NCBI RefSeq assembly: GCF_001854475.1
Contig: NZ_MNAN01000027.1
Coordinates: 248,001 to 312,000 of the forward strand
Length of the DNA: 64,000 nt
Source of the DNA: Pseudoalteromonas byunsanensis
GTDB taxonomy: Bacteria; Pseudomonadota; Gammaproteobacteria; Enterobacterales; Alteromonadaceae
Direction: 5' to 3'
Each line of letters starts with the position of its first letter. Positions within the stretch are counted from its first letter, which is position 1. A program made the position numbers and the translations under genes. This document shows positions 57,283-64,000 of the stretch, piece by piece. The notes under the pieces were generated by a model. It did not search any database and was not told where the DNA came from. It saw only the letters and a list, made by a program, of their open reading frames with translations.

Positions 57283-59281
57283 CTCTGAGATTGGCGACTC
57301 TAGCTTGTCCTTTCTCCATACGTTCCGCTTGTGATGCCACTGTTTTCTTTTGTCCTTCGTAACTAAGGTCGTCTTGTGGCAGTTCTTGTACAAAACGACT
57401 TATTTCAGGCGTTGCAACCTCACCAAATTGACGGCGGTTTTTTGCATGTGTCAGCGTTAATGTTTGCTGAGCCCGTGTTATCCCCACGTAAGCGAGACGA
57501 CGTTCTTCTTCTACATTATCTTCGTCAATACTCGTTTGATGTGGTAAGAATCCTTCTTCCATACCAACCATAAATACATGGGGGTATTCCAATCCCTTAG
57601 AAGCGTGCAATGTCAGCAATTGGACCGCATCAGAGTCATCTTCTTCTTCGTTACGTTCCAGCATATCTCTAAGCGTGAGCTTGCTAACGACTTCAGCGAG
57701 CGTCATAGCTGGGTTATCGCTATCTCCAGTAAGCATATCGGTTATCCAACGGTATAACTCGGAGACATTTTTCATCCGCATTTCAGCAGCTTTTGCACTG
57801 GGAGAAGACTCGTAAAGATAAGCTTCGTAATTGGTTTCACGTACCATATCTTTCACCGCTTCCAATGTATCCCCGCGTACAGCTCTATCAGATAGCTCCA
57901 CTATCCAACGTGCAAACCCCATCAGCGCATTGAGCCCGCGTCCAGCCAAACGTTCTGCCAACTGCGGATCAAAGCATGCTTCAAACAAACTAATATGCTT
58001 TTCGTTCGCCAGACTTCCGAGTTTTTCGAGGGTCACAGGGCCAATTTCACGGCGCGGTGTATTTACAATACGCAAGAAGGCATTATCGTCATCTTGATTT
58101 ACCAACAAACGCAGATAAGCCATGATATCTTTGATCTCGCTACGTGAGAAAAATGACATACCACCACTTATTTTGTAAGGAATACGGTTACTCATAAGCG
58201 ACTTTTCAAACACTCTGGCCTGATGGTTACCACGATATAAAATGGCATAATCTCGGTAACTAGTACGCTTCATAAATTTATGGGAAATGATTTCCGCCAC
58301 GACGCGTTCGGCCTCATGCTCTTCATCACGCGTTGCAATAACTCTGATGGGGTCACCATTTTCCAACTCACTAAAAAGTTGCTTATCAAACTCATGTGGA
58401 TTGTTAGCAATAAGAATATTCGCGGCCTTTAAGATCCGCTTAAAACTGCGATAGTTTTGCTCAAGTTTGATTAGCCTCAAGCCAGGAAAATCTTTGGATA
58501 GCAATACTAAGTTTTGTGGTTTCGCTCCACGCCATGAATAAATAGATTGGTCATCATCACCCACCACGGTAAATCTTGCTCGCTCACCAACTAATAGTTT
58601 GACCAACTGGTACTGACTGGTATTGGTATCTTGATACTCATCCACCAATAAATAGCGAAAACGTGCCTGCCAGCGCTCTCGAACCTCAGCAGACTGTGAC
58701 AACAACAAGGTTGGCACCATGATCAAATCATCAAAGTCAAAAGCATTATAAGCACGTAACTGGGTTTGATAACGAGCATATAACTGAGCAAATAAAGCCT
58801 TCTGAGGCTCTCTCGCTTCGGCTATCGCTCGCTGTGGCAAAATCAGCTCATTCTTCCAGTTACCAATTTGCATCTTTAGCAAATTCAGCAAGTCTTTATC
58901 TTTTTCTAATTCTTTTTCTGTAAGTTCACTTAGTAGCTGATTGGTATCCTGATCATCCAACAAAGAAAAATTTGCTTTATAACCGAGAGTTTTCAGTTCT
59001 TTTTTTATGATCTCAAGACCCAAAGTATGAAAAGTCGATACCCATAAGCCCTTTGATTCTTGTTTGCCCAAGGTTTGCGAGACTCGTTCGCGCATTTCTT
59101 TAGCAGCTTTGTTAGTAAACGTCACCGCCGCGATATTTTTCGCCTGATACTCACATTTCTGTACTAGGTAAGCAATTTTATTGGTAATAACACGCGTTTT
59201 CCCAGAGCCGGCCCCCGCCAGTACTAAGCAAGGACCACTGATGTATTTTACCGCTTCGTCTTGTTTTGGATTGAGTTTCAT
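57266..59281 (-). CDS. rep: ATP-dependent DNA helicase Rep
   Basis: A superfamily 1A 3'-5' helicase that clears proteins from DNA ahead of the replisome. Starting at [14 protein letters not shown] (59281) gives 671 aa (E. coli Rep 673). A longer frame start is rejected because the family begins here. Motifs: Walker [44 protein letters not shown] and VGITRAQ. No Tudor-like C-terminus is present, unlike UvrD upstream. It overlaps the convergent GGDEF gene. Confidence 0.95.
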   Translation of the reverse strand: MKLNPKQDEAVKYISGPCLVLAGAGSGKTRVITNKIAYLVQKCEYQAKNIAAVTFTNKAAKEMRERVSQTLGKQESKGLWVSTFHTLGLEIIKKELKTLGYKANFSLLDDQDTNQLLSELTEKELEKDKDLLNLLKMQIGNWKNELILPQRAIAEAREPQKALFAQLYARYQTQLRAYNAFDFDDLIMVPTLLLSQSAEVRERWQARFRYLLVDEYQDTNTSQYQLVKLLVGERARFTVVGDDDQSIYSWRGAKPQNLVLLSKDFPGLRLIKLEQNYRSFKRILKAANILIANNPHEFDKQLFSELENGDPIRVIATRDEEHEAERVVAEIISHKFMKRTSYRDYAILYRGNHQARVFEKSLMSNRIPYKISGGMSFFSRSEIKDIMAYLRLLVNQDDDNAFLRIVNTPRREIGPVTLEKLGSLANEKHISLFEACFDPQLAERLAGRGLNALMGFARWIVELSDRAVRGDTLEAVKDMVRETNYEAYLYESSPSAKAAEMRMKNVSELYRWITDMLTGDSDNPAMTLAEVVSKLTLRDMLERNEEEDDSDAVQLLTLHASKGLEYPHVFMVGMEEGFLPHQTSIDEDNVEEERRLAYVGITRAQQTLTLTHAKNRRQFGEVATPEISRFVQELPQDDLSYEGQKKTVASQAERMEKGQARVANLRAMLKR

Positions 59282-59402
59282 TGCCAGACTATGAGTTGTG
59301 CTACCGAAGCGATATTTTACCGTAAAGCGCTCGGTGCGCCTAGGCGCTTGGCAAAGCATTTGCTAAGATGAGTACTAGCATATTTTGGAGAAGGGATCTG
59401 AA

Positions 59403-59669
59403 ATGATTAACCCAGCAAAAATTGAAGAGATCGCAAAGCAAATTTCAAGCAACATGCCACAAGGCGTGAAGAACTTAGCCGATACTTTTGAGGCCAAAAC
59501 CAAACAAGCTATTCAAAATAAATTAGCCGAAATGGATTTTGTTAGCCGTGAAGAGTTTGATATTCAAAGTAAGGTGCTGATCCGCACCCGCGAAAAATTA
59601 GCTGAACTGGAAGCCAAGGTGGCACAGCTAGAAGCTAAGATGACCAACTCAGACAGCGCCGATGAGTAA
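59403..59669 (+). CDS. ubiK: Ubiquinone biosynthesis accessory factor UbiK
   Basis: An 88-aa helical protein starting at the ATG after GAAGGGA. MINPAKIEEIAKQISSNMP, an amphipathic N-terminal half, and a C-terminal coiled coil (REKLAELEAKVAQLEAKM) match YqiC/UbiK, which helps the soluble Ubi complex and binds membranes. It is convergent with the carbonic anhydrase gene and divergent from rep. Confidence 0.93.
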   Translation: MINPAKIEEIAKQISSNMPQGVKNLADTFEAKTKQAIQNKLAEMDFVSREEFDIQSKVLIRTREKLAELEAKVAQLEAKMTNSDSADE

Positions 59670-59673
59670 GCAC

Positions 59674-60327
59674 TTATAAATAGCGCTTAGCCACCTGTTC
59701 CACCGCCTGGGCATATCCTGCATTAATATGCTCAGGTTGTGATGTCTGCTCTTGAACTTCATGCAATAGACCGTCTTCTAATCCGTAAACCCAACCATGT
59801 ATGGTCAACTGTTGCCCTCTAGTCCAAGCATCCTGTACCACGTTGGTTAAACACACATTACGTACCTGATCGATCACATTCAATTCGCATAAAGCTGCAC
59901 ATCGCCGTGATATTTCTACTGCCGATAACAAAGCTTGATGCTTTTCTTTCACATCCGCGACATGCCGCAGCCAATTATCAATTAAGCCAAAACGCGCTTC
60001 ATCCAACACCGCCTGTACACCACCACAGCCATAATGGCCCACGACCATTATATGCTCGACTTTGAGCACTTCAACCGCATACTGCATCACTGATAGACAG
60101 TTATGATCTGTATGTACGACCACATTAGCCACATTGCGGTGCACGAACAGTTCACCCGGCATCAAATCGACTATTTCGTTGGCTGGCACACGAGAGTCTG
60201 AACAACCTATCCATAGATAATCTGGGTTTTGCTGCCTAGATAGTTTTTTGAAGAAATCGGGGTCACGCTGTTGAGTACGGTTGGCCCACTGTTGATTATT
60301 TTCTAATAAGTGATCTAGCGAGCACAT
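59674..60327 (-). CDS. can: Beta-class carbonic anhydrase
   Basis: A cytoplasmic zinc enzyme that interconverts CO2 and bicarbonate. Zinc ligands and the activating dyad are visible: C42, D44 and R46 in CSDSRVP, and H98 and C101 in GHYGCGG, with numbers equal to E. coli Can. The 217-aa length matches (220). Its start overlaps the end of the upstream methyltransferase gene by 13 nt, suggesting co-transcription. Confidence 0.96.
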   Translation of the reverse strand: MCSLDHLLENNQQWANRTQQRDPDFFKKLSRQQNPDYLWIGCSDSRVPANEIVDLMPGELFVHRNVANVVVHTDHNCLSVMQYAVEVLKVEHIMVVGHYGCGGVQAVLDEARFGLIDNWLRHVADVKEKHQALLSAVEISRRCAALCELNVIDQVRNVCLTNVVQDAWTRGQQLTIHGWVYGLEDGLLHEVQEQTSQPEHINAGYAQAVEQVAKRYL

Positions 60328-61517
60328 GTCCTTTCCTCTATTTTGGCCATCGCTTGGATCAAAATATTCCTAGGCGTTAGCTGTTTATCACAAAATTCAT
60401 AAAGACTGACATCATACCCAGATGCGTGTAAATATAAAGCCCTATCGAGGACCAACCAGATCTCAATAGCACGTCTAAAAGCATGTCGCACGAGCTCTAT
60501 CCGATCCGTCATCTTCTTACGCTGTTGTCCTTGTACGAGATAAGCTTCGTAGTCGCATTGCTGTGGCAAAGTGATGCCTTTTTGCTCGGCCGCCCACAAG
60601 CAAAAGTGCGAAAATTCTCCCGAGAAAATAGCTTTGTTTACTGAAGGTACGCTGACATAGTGGCTGACTCCAGTAATATCACGGCGCAGAGCATCGAATC
60701 CCAAACGCCAAGTTACCTCTTTCTTACGGACTTTTGCGATACGCTCTGGGGCTGTGACGGTTTCTTGTAAAGCCAACTTCATGTCACTGTGCGTTAATCT
60801 TAAATTACTTTGCTGCCCAGCATCGCTCATCGCCTGATACATATTATCTGTAAATAAATGATAGCAACACGGTGATAAGCTAATTTTTTCGCAGCCGGCT
60901 TTGACGGCTTGCTGCATAAACACTTGATGCAACCTTCCACAGGCATGAAGCGCTACGGCATGTTGTTGCTCTTTAAAAAACTCAAAAGTATCGTCTCGTA
61001 ATACATCAGCACAACTAAATGACATTGACAAATTTTGCTGATGAGCACTGTGTTGGCCTTGCTCACACAAAGACGCCTGAAGTTCAATGCTATGTACGTG
61101 AGGCGCGCCATCGTAAGCCAACATACGACCCAAATGCCCCTTACCCGCGCACCATTCCAATATCGGATACTGTCGCTCATCAATATGACTGACAAAATCT
61201 TGTAACTGAAGTAGCTTACGCCCCTTAATGCCGTTACTTAGCCAAAATGGCAGAGGATGTCGTTCGCGTTTTTCATGAGGCAATTGCAATAAAGGCTCAA
61301 GTTCAGCCAATTGAGGGATAAAAGAGCGCAACGCCTGATGTAATTGTTGCGGATGATTGTCTAAATACGTAACTTGCTCATCACTGAGCGCCATTAGCCA
61401 TTCATTGAGTGCCCCATCCCATGGTAAAGTCCGCGCCTCAAAAGCTATCAGCTGCCAGTAACTACTTGTTTGACATAACAAAGTATCTAGATGATTAAAT
61501 CGGTGTAATAACGACAT
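60315..61517 (-). CDS. Methyltransferase-like protein (METTL25/Methyltransf_32 type)
   Basis: A 400-aa cytosolic protein. The central Rossmann domain has ILEWCAGKGHLGRMLA (SAM motif I), a following VHSIELQ acidic strand end, and HAVALHACGRLHQVFM. The LSPCCYH sequence matches the motif of the METTL25/RRNAD1-like methyltransferase family. The flanks (about 1-100 and 280-400) are helical and unassigned. The overlap with the carbonic anhydrase gene is probably operonic rather than functional. The substrate is unknown. Confidence 0.75.
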   Translation of the reverse strand: MSLLHRFNHLDTLLCQTSSYWQLIAFEARTLPWDGALNEWLMALSDEQVTYLDNHPQQLHQALRSFIPQLAELEPLLQLPHEKRERHPLPFWLSNGIKGRKLLQLQDFVSHIDERQYPILEWCAGKGHLGRMLAYDGAPHVHSIELQASLCEQGQHSAHQQNLSMSFSCADVLRDDTFEFFKEQQHAVALHACGRLHQVFMQQAVKAGCEKISLSPCCYHLFTDNMYQAMSDAGQQSNLRLTHSDMKLALQETVTAPERIAKVRKKEVTWRLGFDALRRDITGVSHYVSVPSVNKAIFSGEFSHFCLWAAEQKGITLPQQCDYEAYLVQGQQRKKMTDRIELVRHAFRRAIEIWLVLDRALYLHASGYDVSLYEFCDKQLTPRNILIQAMAKIEERTCAR

Positions 61518-61550
61518 GATTGGCTAAGAACAACACATAAACTAAAAACG

Positions 61551-62651
61551 CTATTCTACCTCTTTTTTCCTCTCTTGTGTGGCCTGTAAAATACGGTATT
61601 GTTGTTGCCTTGAAAAGATAAGGTGCAAATAAAGCGGAATGCATAGTACGGTTAGAAGCGAGGCTGCAATCAACATCCAAGACCAAGGGTAGGGTTCTTC
61701 ATTCACTTTAGGGTGATAAACAAACTTATCTAACTCATGTTGATATTTATGTGGTTCATAATTGTATAACTGTGCAATCCACTGCCACCGGATCTCCGAC
61801 ATACTCCCTATCGGTATCCCTGCTTGGGCAATAAAGGGCCTCATCGCATCTGCTTCATATGCTAATTGCGTCTTGGTCTTGTCTGGATTGTACTTACTGC
61901 GGATCACATCAATGCTCTCATTCATGTTAAGCATTGCATAACGCCAACCTTTAAGGCTCGCTTGACGGAACTTTTCGACCATTTGTGGTTTTTGTTCAAT
62001 GACATTTTCACTGGTAAATAAAATATCACTGTATACGTTGATACCATATTGCTTAGGGCAAATCTGCCTTGTGGCTATACCAGCTTGACGCATCAGGAAA
62101 GGCTCATTCGTGACGTATACCTGAAGCGCATCAAACAAACCATTTTGAAAATCACGCAGTGGGTACAACCCTGAATACAAAGGAAGCTGAGCAACATTGA
62201 TCCCCGCTTGTTGTAGCATAATGATCAGTTCGGCATTTTCAGCCTTGCCCAAATAGCTGATCCGTTTATTGGTAAAATCAGCGGGTGTGTATATATTGGA
62301 ATTTTCCTTTACCATCCAACAATATGGCGAAGACTGTAACACCGCAGCTAATGCCACCAACGGCTTGCCCTGCATACGCGCCTGTAAAATGCCTGAGTGA
62401 GTAATACCAAAATGAGCTTGGCCTGCGAGTACTTTGAATTGCGTATCCGGGTTATTTGGATCTGCGGGTAAAATAGTAACGTCTAAACCTGCTTGCTCAT
62501 AAAAACCTTTCTCCTTGGCCATGTAATAGCCCGCAAACTGAAATTGGTGTATCCACTTGAGTTGTAACACAACGTGTTCTTGCGCGTGGCTAATACAGCC
62601 AAATAAAAGACTGGTTAGCCACAATGCACTGGTAATAACACGCCTTATCAT
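61551..62651 (-). CDS. NMT1/THI5-type binding protein with C-terminal TM anchor
   Basis: A 366-aa exported protein. The signal peptide (core ITSALWLTSLLFGCISHAQ) is followed by an NMT1/THI5-like domain: LQLKWIHQFQFAGYYMAKEKGFYEQAGLDVTILP, ending near residue 310. A transmembrane helix (about 323-343) and a short basic tail (RQQQYRILQATQERKKEVE) follow. In many bacteria this input domain plus TM is joined to a kinase or GGDEF output domain; here none follows. It may be a truncated receptor or a free-standing anchored sensor. Ligand unknown, perhaps a thiamine-precursor-like pyrimidine. Confidence 0.8.
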   Translation of the reverse strand: MIRRVITSALWLTSLLFGCISHAQEHVVLQLKWIHQFQFAGYYMAKEKGFYEQAGLDVTILPADPNNPDTQFKVLAGQAHFGITHSGILQARMQGKPLVALAAVLQSSPYCWMVKENSNIYTPADFTNKRISYLGKAENAELIIMLQQAGINVAQLPLYSGLYPLRDFQNGLFDALQVYVTNEPFLMRQAGIATRQICPKQYGINVYSDILFTSENVIEQKPQMVEKFRQASLKGWRYAMLNMNESIDVIRSKYNPDKTKTQLAYEADAMRPFIAQAGIPIGSMSEIRWQWIAQLYNYEPHKYQHELDKFVYHPKVNEEPYPWSWMLIAASLLTVLCIPLYLHLIFSRQQQYRILQATQERKKEVE

Positions 62652-62715
62652 CCTTGAATCTCTTTACATGATTAAAATCTAATCATAACTATAGAAAAAC
62701 AAGCCATAAATGCAA

Positions 62716-64000
62716 CTAACTCGCTTGGCGTCTAGCCTCGCTCGGTAGCTGCAAATATTGTGCAAAACATGGATTATTCGTTTCTTCGCTATAGTGATAG
62801 CCCAACTGTGCTAAATGACTGTCAAATTTTGCATAGTCACTCGCTGGAATGTCAAAAGCTGCCAACACATTCCCCTCCGCGGCACCATGGTTGCGATAAT
62901 GAAACAGCGTAATATTCCAGTCACTACCTAAAGTATCTAAAAATCGCGCTAATGCCCCCGGATACTCAGGGAATTCAAAACGTAATAAACGCTCTTGAAT
63001 CGCTATGGGCGGTTTACCACCGACCATATAACGCAAATGCAACTTTGCCAGTTCATTATCCGAAAAGTCTTCAAAAGTGTAGCCATTTTTATAAAGCTGT
63101 GTTTTAACCTCATCCAGCTCAACCTGACCACCTCTTAAACCAACCCCCACAAATATTTGCGCCTCATGTTCTCCCGCGTAGCGATAATTAAACTCTGTAA
63201 TGGCACGGCCACCTAGAGACTGGCAAAAACGCTTGAAGCTACCTTTTTCTTCAGGAATTGTGACGCCAAATAATGCTTCGTTCTTCGCTCCCAGCGCTGT
63301 TCGCTCGGCGATATAGCGCAATCTATCAAAGTTTAGGTTTGCTCCCGACAAAACTGCAGCTAAATTAAGACCAGCTCGTTTACCTTGTTGGCTCCACTTT
63401 TTTAAACCTGCTAGCGACAATGCTCCAGAAGGTTCAGCTATGGCTCGTGTTTCCACAAATATATCCTGAACAGCGGCACAAATTTCATCGGCGCTGACCG
63501 TGACAACCTGATCACAAAACTTTTGCGCGAGCCGAAAAGTCTCTGAACCGATGATCTTTACAGCGACACCATCAGCAAAACCGCCAACCTGAGCGAGCTC
63601 CACCGGCTCCCCAGCTTCTAAAGCAGCTTGTAAACAGGCACTTTCTTGAGCCTCAACACCAATAATTTGAATATCTGGACGTAATGATTTGATATACACC
63701 GCCATGCCAGCGAGTAAACCACCACCGCCAACAGGAATAAATACCGCATCCAGCTCATTGAGTTGTTGCATCAACTCTCGAGCCACAGTGCCTTGCCCGA
63801 TAATCACATCTTTGTCGTCAAACGGTGGGACAAACACTGCGTTCATTTGCTCTGTAAGCTCAAAAGCATGCGCCTTGGCAGCATCAAAATTATGTCCATG
63901 CAATACCACTTCACCCCCCAAATTACGCACCGAGCTGACTTTGATCTCTGGGGTGGTCACGGGCATCACTATCACCGCGCGGTGTCCGAGATGGGCGGCA
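62716..64000 (-). CDS. ilvA: Threonine dehydratase (biosynthetic), 5' end outside window
   Basis: A PLP enzyme that turns threonine into 2-oxobutanoate, the first step of isoleucine synthesis. The frame is open at the right window edge; the N-terminus with the PLP-binding lysine is outside. Visible: the PVGGGGLLAGMAVYIK phosphate-binding glycine loop, AEPSGALSLAGLKKW and two ACT-like regulatory domains (about the last 170 residues), including TIPEEKGSFKRFCQSLGGRAITEFNYR. The two-ACT layout marks the isoleucine-inhibited biosynthetic enzyme (E. coli IlvA), not catabolic TdcB. Confidence 0.93.
   Translation of the reverse strand, partial: AAHLGHRAVIVMPVTTPEIKVSSVRNLGGEVVLHGHNFDAAKAHAFELTEQMNAVFVPPFDDKDVIIGQGTVARELMQQLNELDAVFIPVGGGGLLAGMAVYIKSLRPDIQIIGVEAQESACLQAALEAGEPVELAQVGGFADGVAVKIIGSETFRLAQKFCDQVVTVSADEICAAVQDIFVETRAIAEPSGALSLAGLKKWSQQGKRAGLNLAAVLSGANLNFDRLRYIAERTALGAKNEALFGVTIPEEKGSFKRFCQSLGGRAITEFNYRYAGEHEAQIFVGVGLRGGQVELDEVKTQLYKNGYTFEDFSDNELAKLHLRYMVGGKPPIAIQERLLRFEFPEYPGALARFLDTLGSDWNITLFHYRNHGAAEGNVLAAFDIPASDYAKFDSHLAQLGYHYSEETNNPCFAQYLQLPSEARRQAS

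Noticed and set aside
59282..59359. Longer start for rep
   Set aside because: Rep proteins start MxLNPxQ; the extension has no similarity and lies in the divergent promoter region.

Overview
The window reads as chromosomal DNA of a marine gammaproteobacterium of the order Alteromonadales, most like Pseudoalteromonas. This is an inference from gene content and order: metJ-metBL, an S10 ribosomal operon, glnA-DUF4124-glnLG, uvrD-tmcA, and polA near engB, yihI and cytochromes c4/c5. Base composition is moderate to AT-rich and coding density is high. I see no tRNA, rRNA, prophage or CRISPR array.

Layout. 1-5148: the 3' end of mrcA, then the methionine genes metL, metB and metJ with a MET-box operator between metB and metJ. 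5149-7374: a decayed accessory patch holding a broken IS3-family element, an orphan gene tail and a frameshifted GNAT acetyltransferase. 7504-12800: the S10 operon (rpsJ to rpsQ, minus strand), which ends at a terminator rather than running on into the spc genes. 12879-18075: plsB, tesB, an EVE-domain protein, a K+ channel with RCK domains and a coupled small membrane protein. 18282-25564: cheV, then uvrD with a textbook LexA box, tmcA, a periplasmic binding protein and a CheW protein carrying an inserted CZB zinc domain, all tightly packed. 25638-32574: bipA/typA and the nitrogen-control block glnA-DUF4124-glnL-glnG, with a sigma-54 promoter and NtrC sites visible. 32724-35483: a small GG-motif peptide, an orphan cyclic-nucleotide-binding protein, and a class V aminotransferase paired with a 2OG-Fe(II) amino-acid-hydroxylase-like enzyme. 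35704-38301: acnB. 38539-44346: a seven-gene operon related to E. coli yjfIJKL (PspA-like protein, DUF2170, DUF2491, tandem DUF350 membrane protein) with a membrane-anchored spermidine-synthase-like enzyme, a lipoprotein and a ribbon-helix-helix-like protein. 44644-54544: methyltransferase-yihI-DUF2489, cytochrome c4, engB, DUF1285, YceI, polA, elbB and a cytochrome c5. 54706-64000: a GAF-GGDEF protein with a degenerate EAL-like tail, rep, ubiK, a beta-carbonic anhydrase, a methyltransferase, an NMT1-type binding protein with a membrane anchor, and ilvA (cut by the window end).

How they work together. Most of the window is housekeeping: translation, amino-acid synthesis, nitrogen control, replication/repair and electron transport. 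The parts most worth a second look are: the PspA/DUF350/spermidine-synthase-like operon with two copies of a palindromic operator-like site inside it; the binding-protein plus CheW-CZB pair that abuts SOS-controlled uvrD-tmcA; the GG-motif peptide; a candidate small RNA between polA and YceI, in the neighbourhood where other gammaproteobacteria carry Spot 42; DnaA boxes in the polA leader; and a long imperfect palindrome in the metJ leader. Calls were made by reading the sequence and from knowledge of the families; no database search was run.
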